64,000 nt of DNA from an uncultured Atopobiaceae bacterium (GCA_944322145.1 CALUNW010000001.1:124001-188000), one strand, 5' to 3'. Positions 43,593-52,712 are shown, counted from the stretch's first letter. Program-made: numbers and translations. The notes: generated by a model not told the origin, from the sequence alone.

Positions 43593-44561
43593 ATGACCAA
43601 GATCGTGGGCGTTTCGTTTGGCACCAAGAACGGCAACAACGACTGCATCTGCAAGGAGGTGCTCAAGGCCTGTCAGGAGGAGGGCTGCGAGATCGAGTTC
43701 ATCCGCGCGATGGACCTCGACATCAAGCACTGCACCGGCTGCATCACCTGCGTCAAGATGCTCATGAGCGGCACCAAGAACATGTGCGTCCACAAGGACG
43801 ACTTCGACTGGCTGGCCTTTGAGATGTTCAACGCCGACGGCGTCATCATGGTCGACCCGATCTTCGAGACCGGCGCCTCGGGCCTGTTCCACACCATCAT
43901 GGACCGCTTCGGGCCCCGCATGGACACCGGCAACAACTTCATCGGCACCCAGATCGCCCAGGGCCGCCTGGCCCAGGGCGGCGACGCGGCCAAGGGCGTC
44001 GAGGTGCCCAACCCCGCGATCATGAGCCCCAAGGTCGTCTCCTACATCGGCATCGGCGGCTCCGACTGGGGCACCCACGTCCAGTCCGAGCACCAGCTCC
44101 AGGCCATGACCCCCAGCTGGAAGGTCATCGACAACGAGTGGGTCGCCTGGTCCAAGACCGCCCTCATGGACGACTCCCTGATCGAGCGCGCCCACCAGAT
44201 CGGCGTCAACCTGGCCAACGCCGCCAAGGACATCGAGCACGCCACCTACCAGGGCAAGCCCGGCATCTGCCCGCACTGCAACTGCAACGACTTCTATCTC
44301 GTCCCCGGCGAGAACCGCGCCATCTGCTGCGTCTGCGGCCTCGAGGGCACCGTGTCCGTGGAGGACGGCGCCGTCAAGGTCACCTACGCCGACGAGGACC
44401 TGCACAAGGCCCACGACATCCAGTCCGGCAAGGAGATCCACGGCAAGGACATCGCCGAGAACGAGGGCAAGCTCGCGGAGATGAAGAAGACCCAGGCCTA
44501 CAAGGACCGCGTCGCCTACTACCGCGACCTCATCCAGCCCACGATGCCGCCGCGCGCGTAA
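43593..44561 (+). CDS. Flavodoxin-like NAD(P)H:FMN oxidoreductase with zinc-ribbon tail 1
   Basis: A 322-residue protein. Residues 1-190 are a flavodoxin-fold reductase with GVSFGTKNGNND (FMN-phosphate loop) and the iron-sulfur-flavoprotein-like motif CTGCITC plus a later cysteine (NMC). The C-terminal part has CPHCNCNDF and CCVCGLEG, four or more cysteines arranged like a zinc ribbon or rubredoxin-type site, followed by a charged helix. A paralogue of the same plan is encoded at 51711. It is likely an electron-transfer or reductase component of the nearby unknown pathway. Confidence 0.8.
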   Translation: MTKIVGVSFGTKNGNNDCICKEVLKACQEEGCEIEFIRAMDLDIKHCTGCITCVKMLMSGTKNMCVHKDDFDWLAFEMFNADGVIMVDPIFETGASGLFHTIMDRFGPRMDTGNNFIGTQIAQGRLAQGGDAAKGVEVPNPAIMSPKVVSYIGIGGSDWGTHVQSEHQLQAMTPSWKVIDNEWVAWSKTALMDDSLIERAHQIGVNLANAAKDIEHATYQGKPGICPHCNCNDFYLVPGENRAICCVCGLEGTVSVEDGAVKVTYADEDLHKAHDIQSGKEIHGKDIAENEGKLAEMKKTQAYKDRVAYYRDLIQPTMPPRA

Positions 44562-44594
44562 CGCGTCGCTCGGAGCGAGAAGAACGTGGTCTTG

Positions 44595-44628
44595 GGACCC
44601 GGCCGCAGCCGCGCGGCCGGGTCCTTCT
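44595..44628 (+). terminator. Terminator after reductase 1
   Basis: Arms GGACCCGGCCGC and GCGGCCGGGTCC around AGCCGC, followed by TTCT, which is the start of a CTTCTCG word. Confidence 0.8.
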
Positions 44629-44737
44629 CGTCTGGGGCGCCCCTCTCGCCGGCGCGCCGCGCCGAACCCGCCTCGGGGCGTCCCGTCCGCCATGGTCCCA
44701 TTGCACAAACCCTGCGGGACATTTTGGCCCGATATGT

Positions 44738-44749
44738 TGTGCGCGCACA
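44738..44749 (+). promoter_or_regulatory. TGTGCGCGCACA palindrome, possible operator
   Basis: A perfect 12-bp palindrome 86 bp upstream of the flavoprotein gene, in a gap of 273 bp with no gene. It could be the operator of one of the local regulators; no direct evidence. Confidence 0.4.
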
Positions 44750-44834
44750 TTGTTGCCGCGGGCGGCCTGCGCGAAGGTGTACTCGTGCAAGAAGGTGCCA
44801 AACAAGGCATGGCAGCAGATAGAGGAGGATTCGC

Positions 44835-46319
44835 ATGAAGCAGCTTGAGACCGACGTCGTCGTCGTTGCGGCGGGCCTTTCCGGCCTGGCCGCGTCCGTT
44901 GCCGCCGCCGAGAGCGGCGCGAGGGTCATCACCCTCGAGAAGGCGTCCAACACCGGCGGCGCCGCCAACATGGGCATGGGCCCGGCAGCTGCCGGCTCGC
45001 CCCTGCAGAAGGCCTCGATGATCGAGGTCACCCCCGGCGAGCTCTTCCGTCGCCACATGTTCTACACCCACTACCAGGTCGACGCCCGCCTCGTGCGCGA
45101 CTACTACTTCAAGAGCGGCGACACCATCCAGTGGCTCATGGACATGGGCGTCGAGTTCAACAGCGTCCGCCCGGCGTTCCGCGCCCGCGAGCGCACCCGC
45201 GCCTACGCCGACGGCGAGTACACCTGGCACGTCGTCCAGCCCGAGGACGGCTCCGAGCCCGGCCCGCGCGCCGCTACCACGATGACCAAGCGCATGACCG
45301 AGCGCGCCCAGGAGCTGGGCGTCGAGTTCATGCTCGAGTGCCCCGGCACCGGCCTCATCACCAACGACGAGGGCGCCGTGGTGGGCGTCACCGCCAAGGA
45401 CAAGAACGGCGAGGAGTACGAGATCTCCTGCTCCTCGGTCATCGTCGCCACCGGCGGCTTCGGCCACAACACCGAGATGATCAAGGAGACCATCGGCCTC
45501 GACTGGGGCAAGAACCTCTTCTCCTTTGCCATCCCGGGCATGGACGGCGACGGCCTCAACATGTGCCACGCCGTGGGGGCCGGCCACACCCCGGTCTCCA
45601 TGGAGATGATGTACCAGATCCCGGACAACATGAACCACTTCTACGTCGAGGGCGCCTTCCGCCAGCCCTGCTACTGGTGCAACCGCCTGGGCGAGCGCTT
45701 CATGCCCGAGGACGAGATCTTCAACACCACCTTCGTGGGCAACGCGATCAACCACCTGCCCGGCAAGGTCGCCTTTGCGATCTTTGACTCCAAGATGCTC
45801 AAGCACTGGAAGAAGGACGGCCCGGACATCGTCTCCCACGTCCACCCGCACGACCTCTACGAGGGCTTCGACGAGCAGTGGGAGCGCGACCTCGCCGACG
45901 GCTACGAGGCCATCTGCCAGGCCGACACCCTCGAGGAGCTCGCCGAGAAGGCCGGCATCGACGTCGACGGCCTCATCGCCAACGTCGAGGAGTACAACGA
46001 GATGTGCGCCAACGGCTGGGACGAGATCTTCGAGAAGGAGCGCGAGTTCATGCAGCCGCTGGAGAAGGGCCCGTTCTACTGCTGCAAGCAGTACATCGGC
46101 GCCTACGGCACCCTGGGCGGCGTGCTGATCAACCACAACATGGAGGTCATGACCGACGACTACAAGGTCATCCCCGGCCTCTACTGCGTGGGCACCGACG
46201 CCTGCACCATCTACGGCGACTCCTACAACTACTGCATCCCGGGCAACACCATGGGCTTCTGCCTCAACTCCGGGCGCATCGCCGGCGAGAACGCCGCCGC
46301 CAAGCTGTTCGAGTACTAA
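44835..46319 (+). CDS. FAD-dependent fumarate-reductase-type flavoprotein
   Basis: A 494-residue flavoprotein of the FAD-binding-2/fumarate reductase superfamily. The dinucleotide fold starts at DVVVVAAGLSGLAAS (the first glycine of GxGxxG is alanine) followed by LEKASNTGGAANMG; ATGGFGHN and the C-terminal GLYCVGTDAC and YNYCIPGNTMGFCLNSGRIAGE complete the FAD site. There is no signal peptide or haem domain, so electrons must come from the two downstream iron-sulfur proteins. The cap domain does not tell the substrate. Related Coriobacteriia enzymes reduce diverse organic acceptors. Confidence 0.83.
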   Translation: MKQLETDVVVVAAGLSGLAASVAAAESGARVITLEKASNTGGAANMGMGPAAAGSPLQKASMIEVTPGELFRRHMFYTHYQVDARLVRDYYFKSGDTIQWLMDMGVEFNSVRPAFRARERTRAYADGEYTWHVVQPEDGSEPGPRAATTMTKRMTERAQELGVEFMLECPGTGLITNDEGAVVGVTAKDKNGEEYEISCSSVIVATGGFGHNTEMIKETIGLDWGKNLFSFAIPGMDGDGLNMCHAVGAGHTPVSMEMMYQIPDNMNHFYVEGAFRQPCYWCNRLGERFMPEDEIFNTTFVGNAINHLPGKVAFAIFDSKMLKHWKKDGPDIVSHVHPHDLYEGFDEQWERDLADGYEAICQADTLEELAEKAGIDVDGLIANVEEYNEMCANGWDEIFEKEREFMQPLEKGPFYCCKQYIGAYGTLGGVLINHNMEVMTDDYKVIPGLYCVGTDACTIYGDSYNYCIPGNTMGFCLNSGRIAGENAAAKLFEY

Positions 46320-46379
46320 GAGGGGTAGGGGGACGCGCGCGGGGTCTCGGCTCGGGGCCCCGCGCGTCCTTTTTGGCCG

Positions 46380-46406
46380 GGAGGGGACGGACCCCTTCCG
46401 ACCCAT
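46380..46406 (+). repeat. Degenerate GGGGACGGACCCC element
   Basis: GAGGGGACGGACCCC with weak flanking symmetry, between the flavoprotein and the iron-sulfur oxidoreductase genes. Confidence 0.5.
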
Positions 46407-46466
46407 CGCCGCGGAGAGGCGCCGTCGTTGCGGCGCAGCGGCCCGACATCACGAAGAGGGGGTCAT

Positions 46467-48593
46467 GTGAAGCTCACCATCAACGGCCTGGAGGTCGAGG
46501 CGCGCGAGGGACAGTCGGTCCTGGACGCCGCGCTCGACGCCGGCATCTTCATCCCGCACCTCTGCAAGCACCCGGACCTCGAGGCCGTGGGCGGCTGCCG
46601 CCTGTGCATGGTCGAGGTCGACGGCGCGGAGGAGCCCGTGTGCGCCTGCAAGACGGAGGTGCGCGAGGGCATGCAGGTCAACGTCAACGGAGAGCGCGCC
46701 GACCGCGTGCGCCGCATGGCGATGGAGCTCATCCTCGCCACGCACCCGACCGACTGCACCGGCTGCCCCAAGTACGGCAAGTGCGAGCTGCAGTCCATGT
46801 ACCAGTACATGGGCGTCTCGCCCACGCGCTGGCGCGTCAAGAGCCGCCCCGTCTCCACCGACGAGTCCAACCCGCTCATCACGCACATGTTCACGCGCTG
46901 CATCCGCTGCGGCCGCTGCGTGCGCGCCTGCCGCGAGCTGCGCGGTGTCGGCGTCCTGGATTACCAGCACACCGAGGAGGGCATCCGCATCGGCACCGAC
47001 GGCTCGGTCTCGCTCGAGGAGGCGGGCTGCCGCTTCTGCGGCGCGTGCATCGAGGTCTGCCCAACGGGCTCGATCATCGACGTGCTCTCCCGCGCCCATG
47101 ACGACCGCACGCGCGAGGACAACGTCGTGCCCTGCCGCTTTGGCTGCCCGGCGCACATCGACATCCCCCGCTACCTGCGCCACGTGCGCGACGGCGAGTG
47201 GGAGGCCGCGACTGCCGTCGTGCGCGAGAAGGTCCCGTTCCCCGAGACCCTCGGCACCATCTGCAACCACAACTGCGAGAGCGAGTGCAAGCGCAACGAC
47301 CTGACCGCGCCGCTCTCGGTCTGCCGCCTCAAGCGCGCCGCCGCGGTGCGCGACACCGGCGAGTGGAAGAGCCGCGTGCGCCACGAGCCGCTCACCGGCA
47401 AGAGGGTCGCCGTCGTGGGCGCCGGCCCCGCGGGCCTCACCGCGGCCCTGTTCCTGGCCGAGAAGGGCCATCTGGTCACGGTCTTCGAGGCAAACGAGAA
47501 GGTCGGCGGCCAGCTGCGCTACGGCATCCCCGCCTATCGCCTGCCCGACGCCACCGTCGACCACGAGGTCGACATCATCCGCGAGATCTCCCAGGGCACC
47601 GATGCCGACCCCCGCATCGACATCCGCTGCGGCGAGCGCGTCGCCGACCCCAAGGCACTTCTCGGCGAGGGCTATGATGCCGTGCTCGTTGCCATCGGCA
47701 CCCACGTGGGAACGCGCCTGCCGATGGAGGGAGCCGACCTCGAGGGGGTCTACGTGAACACCGACTTCCTCAAGGCCGCCCGCACCGGCGCGCCGCTCGA
47801 CGTCACCGGAGCGGTCGTCGTGCTCGGCGGCGGCAACGTCGCCTACGACTGCGCCCGCACTGCCGTGCGCCTGGGCGCCGAGAAGGTCGACGTGGCCTGC
47901 CTCGAGTCCCTCGATAAGATGACGTCGACCCCGGAGGAGCGCGAGGAGGCCGCCGAGGAGGGCGTGGAGCTCCACGACGCCTACGCGTTCACCTCGCTCA
48001 ACGAGTCCGAGCCCGGCTCCGGCCGCGTGGGCTCGGTCACGATCCACAAGATCGAGCGCTTCTACTTCGACGAGAACCACCGCGCGGTGACCGAGCTCGT
48101 CGAGGGCGGCGAGCTCACGATCCCGGCCGACCACGTCATCTTTGCCGTGGGCCAGAAGCCGGAGGGCACCGCCGAGATGGGCCTCGAGCTCACGCACGGC
48201 CCCTACATCGTGGCCGACAGCGAGCTCGCCACGAGCGTCGAGGGCGTCTGGGCCGCCGGCGACTGCGTGACGGGCACCAAGTCCGTCATCGCCGCCATCG
48301 AGCAGGGCCGCGAGGCCGCGAGCTCGATCGACCGCTACCTCGGCGGCGACGGCGACATCACGGCCGAGCTGCTCGATGCGGACGTCCCCGAGCAGTGCAT
48401 CGGCAAGGTCCCCGAGGGCTTCTACGGTGGCCGCGTCGAGCCTAAGATCGGCCCGGCAAAGGAGCGCGCGCACACCTTCGACGTCTTCGAGTGCCCGTTC
48501 ACCGAGGACGAGGCCAAGTGCGAGGCGTCCCGCTGCCTGCAGTGCGACCTGCGCCTGACCCTGCACACCCCGCGCCTGTGGAACGAGTACTAG
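46467..48593 (+). CDS. Iron-sulfur NAD(P)H oxidoreductase: NuoG-like N-terminus fused to GltD-like domain
   Basis: A 708-residue protein. Residues 1-80 are a 2Fe-2S ferredoxin domain (CKHPDLEAVGGCRLC, C-A-C), then the HCTGC-type segment CTGCPKYGKCEL and two 4Fe-4S clusters (CIRCGRCVRAC, CRFCGACIEVC). Residues about 250-700 are a glutamate-synthase-small-subunit-like module with cysteines near CNHNCESEC, FAD fold VVGAGPAGLTAA, NAD(P) fold VVLGGGNVAYDCA and GVWAAGDC. The GTG at 46467 follows AGAGGGGG. It most likely takes electrons from NAD(P)H and passes them to the flavoprotein upstream. Confidence 0.86.
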   Translation: MKLTINGLEVEAREGQSVLDAALDAGIFIPHLCKHPDLEAVGGCRLCMVEVDGAEEPVCACKTEVREGMQVNVNGERADRVRRMAMELILATHPTDCTGCPKYGKCELQSMYQYMGVSPTRWRVKSRPVSTDESNPLITHMFTRCIRCGRCVRACRELRGVGVLDYQHTEEGIRIGTDGSVSLEEAGCRFCGACIEVCPTGSIIDVLSRAHDDRTREDNVVPCRFGCPAHIDIPRYLRHVRDGEWEAATAVVREKVPFPETLGTICNHNCESECKRNDLTAPLSVCRLKRAAAVRDTGEWKSRVRHEPLTGKRVAVVGAGPAGLTAALFLAEKGHLVTVFEANEKVGGQLRYGIPAYRLPDATVDHEVDIIREISQGTDADPRIDIRCGERVADPKALLGEGYDAVLVAIGTHVGTRLPMEGADLEGVYVNTDFLKAARTGAPLDVTGAVVVLGGGNVAYDCARTAVRLGAEKVDVACLESLDKMTSTPEEREEAAEEGVELHDAYAFTSLNESEPGSGRVGSVTIHKIERFYFDENHRAVTELVEGGELTIPADHVIFAVGQKPEGTAEMGLELTHGPYIVADSELATSVEGVWAAGDCVTGTKSVIAAIEQGREAASSIDRYLGGDGDITAELLDADVPEQCIGKVPEGFYGGRVEPKIGPAKERAHTFDVFECPFTEDEAKCEASRCLQCDLRLTLHTPRLWNEY

Positions 48594-48607
48594 GAAGGGA
48601 GCGAGAA

Positions 48608-49693
48608 ATGACGACGATTGTTAGCTTCATGCCGACCTACGCGGCGGCCCCCGTCTCCCTTCACCTCCTGAAGGGAGACGTCGAGGGCGCCGCGGAGAAG
48701 ATCTCCGGCCTCGGGGGAGAGGTGGCGGTCCTCGTGCCGTCGACCGAGCCCGAGCTCTCCGCGCGCCTGCGCGAGCTTCTCGGCGACGCCGCGCGCGTGG
48801 TCGAGGCGGATCCGTCCCTCGGCTTCGTCTACGCCAACGACACCGCCTGCGCCTGCGTGCTCAAGGGCGAGAAGCCCCTGCCTTCCGAGGTCACCGGCAT
48901 CACGCCTGAGCTGCGCCTCATTGCCGGTTCCGAGCTCCTCGGCACCGAGGGCTCCCGCTGGACCTGGATCGAGGGCGCGGACGCCCCCGTCGAGCTTCCC
49001 GCCTCCACGACCGTGGGCGCGCTCGTCGCGGCCTCCGGCGTGGCCGACGCCAAGGCCGTCTACGTGGGCTACCCGACCGGCGCGTTCTTCTCGGCATCCG
49101 ACGCGGACGCCGCCGTGGAGCTCGGCAGCGACTACGTTCGCGTGTACGGGCAGGCCTCCTGCATGGCGAGCGCGCTCGACCAGGTGTGCCAGCTCTATCG
49201 CCACGAGACCTGCGGCCGCTGCGTCTTCGGCCACGAGGGCGGTCACCAGGTCGCCCAGATCGCGAGCGACATCTGCCGCAAGAAGGGCAAGGCGTCCGAC
49301 GTTGCGCTGCTGCGCGACCTCTGCCCGGTCATGGAGACCCAGAGCCTCTGCGAGATGGGCCGCGTGATGGCGCGCACCGTCCTCTCCGCGCTCGATGCCT
49401 TCGGCGACGAGATCGAGCAGCACTTCACCAAGAAAGTCTGCCCGGCGGGGGAGTGCAAGGCCTACATGACCTACCACATCCTCCCCACCAAGTGCGTGGG
49501 CTGCGGCGAGTGCGTCGACGCCTGCGAGGACGAGGCCATCCTCGGCAAGCCGCGCTTCATCCACGTGATCGACCAGAAGGCGTGCACGCAGTGCGGCAAG
49601 TGCGTGAGCGCCTGTGACGAGGAGGCCATCATCATGGCCGGCGCGGACAAGCCCCGCACCCCGCCGCGCCCGATCCCCATCCGCAAGCGCTAG
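48608..49693 (+). CDS. NuoF-C-terminus-like ferredoxin protein
   Basis: A 361-residue iron-sulfur protein. The first 190 residues resemble the SLBB/linker part of NuoF-type subunits without the FMN/NADH domain. Then comes a NuoF-like 4Fe-4S motif (CGRCVFGHEG with a later cysteine in LCPVMETQSLC), and two classical 4Fe-4S clusters (CVGCGECVDAC, CTQCGKCVSAC). It lies 14 bp after the previous gene and completes a three-gene electron pathway to the flavoprotein. Confidence 0.82.
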   Translation: MTTIVSFMPTYAAAPVSLHLLKGDVEGAAEKISGLGGEVAVLVPSTEPELSARLRELLGDAARVVEADPSLGFVYANDTACACVLKGEKPLPSEVTGITPELRLIAGSELLGTEGSRWTWIEGADAPVELPASTTVGALVAASGVADAKAVYVGYPTGAFFSASDADAAVELGSDYVRVYGQASCMASALDQVCQLYRHETCGRCVFGHEGGHQVAQIASDICRKKGKASDVALLRDLCPVMETQSLCEMGRVMARTVLSALDAFGDEIEQHFTKKVCPAGECKAYMTYHILPTKCVGCGECVDACEDEAILGKPRFIHVIDQKACTQCGKCVSACDEEAIIMAGADKPRTPPRPIPIRKR

Positions 49694-49700
49694 CTGCAAA

Positions 49701-49717
49701 TTGGGGACAGTCCCCAA
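49701..49717 (+). repeat. TTGGGGACAGTCCCCAA palindrome
   Basis: A perfect 17-bp palindrome eight bases after the ferredoxin gene stop, related to the paired GGGGACAGACCCC elements. It may help transcription end. Confidence 0.7.
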
Positions 49718-49812
49718 CGAGCTGGTGACGTCCCTGGGCCGCCTCCCCCGAGGCGGCCCTTTTGCATTCGGGCCTCGGGCCCTCGTTCTTCTCGGCTCCC
49801 TTCACAGCCCCC

Positions 49813-49931
49813 GGTGCCTGATTCCCGAGAAATGCGCGAATCGGTGCCGGATTTCCGCCAAATGCGTGCGGCGGACACGCATATGGTCAGATTCCGGCAC
49901 CAAAACGCGCATATGGCGGGAATCAGGCACC
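49813..49931 (+). repeat. Composite palindrome, copy C
   Basis: A 119-bp copy with two forward and two reversed units. Its reverse complement differs from copy B (51213-51331) at only a handful of positions, so copies B and C form a long inverted repeat around the gene at 49940-50965. A CTTCTCG word precedes it. Confidence 0.88.
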
Positions 49932-49939
49932 AGGCGTTT

Positions 49940-50965
49940 TCAAAAGCCGCTCCAGTGGATGCCGTCAATTCCCTCGAGCTCCTTCCAGAGCGCCACGCGC
50001 GCCTCCCGCTCCGCGCGGGCGCGCCTGAACGAGACCTTGCGCTCCGGCAGGCCGATGTCCCGGCGGGCCTTTGCCATGACACCGTCCATGTAGTCGATGT
50101 CGTCGTAGTTCTCCTTCCAGAGCACGTAGTCCTTGAAGTCATGCGCGAGAAACTCATTGGCGCGTTTGGTGTCGCGCTTGACCTGTTCCGGCTTTGTGTG
50201 CCAGTCCCCGTAGTAGTCAAAGGCGACGCCCCGAAACCGAGCCGCAGCCGCCGCGTCCTCCGGCGCGAGCAGCAGCAGGTCGGGCTTGCGAACGCGCAGC
50301 TGTCCCACCTCGCCTGAGAGCGCCTCGAGCCGCACGGGGTCGTTGAGCGCAACCCTTTCGAGGCGATATCCTCCCGAGGCAAAGCGCCGCGTGGCGCGAA
50401 TGAAGAGCTTTGCCTCCATAGGTGACGCCGCGCGTTCGGGGACGCCTCCCAGGGCCTCGCGCACAATTGCGACCCCCTTGAACCTCCCGAGCCTCTCGAG
50501 ATAGGCCTCGAGGCCGGCTCGCGTGAGCAGCGGGGCACGACGCTGCTCCACGCCGCGGTCAGCGGTCACGCTCACGGCGTAGGTGCCCAGCATCTCCGAC
50601 AGCAGCAGCGTGAGCTCGCTTGCGGTGAGGTACGGCGCCATCTGAACGCAGAGAAGGGCGGGCGAGCTGCAGCGCACGCCGGGCATGAGCTCGACGAGCG
50701 ATCCGGGGGGAAGCGCGGCAACGCACGTGTGCGGAATGACGGCGGGGCTCGCATGCCGATGACAGGAGCCTCCCACGAGTACGTGGAGCGGCGTCGACGC
50801 ACCCTCGAGCTGAGGGCAGATGCTCAGGACCTCGCGCGCCTCTCCGATGACGGGCATCTGGCAGGGCAGCTCGGTCGGGCAGAGCCCGGCGCGCGCAAGG
50901 CGCGAGGGAAAGTACGGCTTCCTCATGGCCTCGAGCGCGGTGATATGTGAGAGAACGATGTCCAT
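49940..50965 (-). CDS. Unknown protein with possible endonuclease-like C-terminus
   Basis: A 341-residue protein I do not recognise with confidence. It begins MDIVLSHITALEAMR, a start I associate with a group of uncharacterised Coriobacteriia proteins. The C-terminal third (FDYYGDWHTKPEQVKRDTKR followed by a hydrophobic strand) resembles the DUF559/Vsr-like PD-(D/E)xK nuclease core, but this is a weak visual match. Codon use is less extreme than in neighbouring genes. The gene is flanked on both sides by inverted copies of the 119-bp repeat, hinting at movement as a unit. The start at 50965 is chosen for the conserved N-terminus. Confidence 0.65.
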   Translation of the reverse strand: MDIVLSHITALEAMRKPYFPSRLARAGLCPTELPCQMPVIGEAREVLSICPQLEGASTPLHVLVGGSCHRHASPAVIPHTCVAALPPGSLVELMPGVRCSSPALLCVQMAPYLTASELTLLLSEMLGTYAVSVTADRGVEQRRAPLLTRAGLEAYLERLGRFKGVAIVREALGGVPERAASPMEAKLFIRATRRFASGGYRLERVALNDPVRLEALSGEVGQLRVRKPDLLLLAPEDAAAAARFRGVAFDYYGDWHTKPEQVKRDTKRANEFLAHDFKDYVLWKENYDDIDYMDGVMAKARRDIGLPERKVSFRRARAEREARVALWKELEGIDGIHWSGF

Positions 50966-51710
50966 CCCCCAACGGTAGCGACGCGCCGCCTGCAGCGTCT
51001 GCCACGCAGCGTTGCCGCAGCTGTACGCCGCCACGACACGTTATGGAATCGCAGGTCAGAGAGGCGCAGGAGGTCATCTCGCCCGCAGATGAGTCCGCGA
51101 CTGGCGGCATCTGGTCCGTGAGCGGACCCCGTCGCAAACAGATGCGAAACACGGCGCTCGGAGCGGCATCGAGCTGCGCGCGCGTCCTTCTCGCACCCAC
51201 GACAAAACGCCTGGTGCCTGATTCCCGCCATATGCGCGTTTTGGTGCCGGAATCCGGGAATATGCGTGTCCGCCGCACGCATTTGGCGGAAATCCGGCAC
51301 CGATTCACGCATTTCTCGGGAATCAGGCACCAGGGGTTTGACGCAGGCGGGAGGGGGCACGCGGGCCGGGAGGGCGCTGCGAGAAGGAAATGCGCGGCGA
51401 GAAGAGCGCGGAGCTGCGCTTTTGTCCTTTGCGCACAAACGCGGCCCGTTCCGCCCGCCGAGGTCTGGTCCCGCGAACATGCTGCCCGCCCACGCGCCGT
51501 GCGATACTACTCTCAACATGACCCCTTCGAGCTCTGTTTGCCATGCCGGAGCTCGGAGGGGCCACGCTTTGTCCGGGCGCACGAAGCCGCGCCCGCAACG
51601 GCCGAAAGCGTCGTTCGTCCGGACGGTGAACGCCGTCGCGGCGCGCCGTAGCATCTCCTCAGAATGCGCGGACGGGGGTCCGCGCCCGACGCTCGAGGAG
51701 AGGAGCGGAC
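50966..51710 (+). other. 745-bp gene-free stretch
   Basis: Apart from the repeat copy B at 51213-51331, two CTTCTCG/CGAGAAG clusters (near 51186 and 51380-51405) and a TAGCAT at 51649-51654 that may be a -10 for the reductase gene, I see nothing in this stretch. Open frames here have no ribosome sites or protein-like composition. Confidence 0.6.
51213..51331 (+). repeat. Composite palindrome, copy B
   Basis: A 119-bp copy with the canonical forward-forward-reverse-reverse order, close to copy A (16909) in the same orientation and to copy C (49813) in the opposite orientation. CTTCTCG precedes it and CGAGAAG follows it. Confidence 0.88.
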
Positions 51711-52700
51711 ATGTCTTTCAAGGTCATGGCAATCTGCGCCGGAAGGCACGGCGGCAACGGCGAGGCGCTCGCCAAGGAGGCGCTCTGCGCGGTCCAGGAG
51801 GCCGGCGGAGAGGTCGAGCTGATCAACCTCTTTGACTACAACATCTTGCCCTGCACCGGCTGCGAGGGCTGCACGATGCAGATGGGCAAGGTCGGCGCCG
51901 GTCTTCAGAAGGAGTACCACGGCTGCGTTCTCAAGAACAAGGACGACGTCGACGCCATCGTCAACGAGCTGCGCACCTGCCACGGCGTCATCTTCGCCGT
52001 CCCGACCTACGACCTCACGCCGAGCTCGGTCTACACGCGCTTCGCGCAGCGCTTCCTGGCCTACGAGCTCTCCTTCCTGCTAGCCATCGGCGCGGTGAAG
52101 GAGAACCCGCACACCGTGGCCGGCCTCATCGCCGTCGGCGGCTCCATGCACGACTGGCAGAGCCTCGCGCTGGAGAGCCTGCAGGCCACCATGTTCACGA
52201 TGTCGCTGCAGGTCGTCGACCGCTACATGGCGCAGCGCGACGGCCGCCCGGGCAACGCCTTCGTCTGGGGCGACGACGTCGAGTGGGGCGGCCAGCTCGC
52301 TCGCGCCCGCAAGATGGGCGAGAACATCGTCAAGGCCATCCAGACGCCGGTCGAGGAGCGCACCTGGCTCGGCGACGCAGACGATGGCGTGTGCCCCAAC
52401 TGCCACAGCTCGCTGGTCTATCCCGGCGACAAGCACTGGGACGGCATCGAGTTCCCGTGGGAGTGCGCGGTGTGCGGCGCCGGCGGCGACCTGGCCGTCA
52501 ACGAGGAGACCGGGCGCCCCTACCTCAAGATCGCCGAGAACGGCCTCATCCGCGACCGTAACGACGACAAGGCGCGCGCCGAGCACCTCAACGAGATCAA
52601 CAAGACGCGCGACGAGTTCTTCGCGCACCTCGAAGAGGTCAAGCCGCTGATGGAGAAGTACGCCAAGATGGAGTTCCCGACGCTCAAGATCGAGCGCTAG
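51711..52700 (+). CDS. Flavodoxin-like NAD(P)H:FMN oxidoreductase with zinc-ribbon tail 2
   Basis: A 329-residue paralogue of the protein encoded at 43593. The N-terminal flavodoxin fold shows ICAGRHGGNGEALA and CTGCEGC; the C-terminal part has CPNCHSSL and CAVCGAGG, again a four-cysteine zinc-ribbon or rubredoxin-like site, then a charged helix. The ATG follows GAGGAGAGGAGCGGAC. The shared unusual tail suggests the two proteins act on the same kind of partner or substrate. Confidence 0.8.
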   Translation: MSFKVMAICAGRHGGNGEALAKEALCAVQEAGGEVELINLFDYNILPCTGCEGCTMQMGKVGAGLQKEYHGCVLKNKDDVDAIVNELRTCHGVIFAVPTYDLTPSSVYTRFAQRFLAYELSFLLAIGAVKENPHTVAGLIAVGGSMHDWQSLALESLQATMFTMSLQVVDRYMAQRDGRPGNAFVWGDDVEWGGQLARARKMGENIVKAIQTPVEERTWLGDADDGVCPNCHSSLVYPGDKHWDGIEFPWECAVCGAGGDLAVNEETGRPYLKIAENGLIRDRNDDKARAEHLNEINKTRDEFFAHLEEVKPLMEKYAKMEFPTLKIER

Positions 52701-52712
52701 TTGTCAGCGCGG

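Noticed and set aside
44835..46319. Respiratory fumarate reductase
   Set aside because: There is no signal peptide, haem domain or FrdB/FrdC partner; only the general FAD-binding-2 fold is supported.
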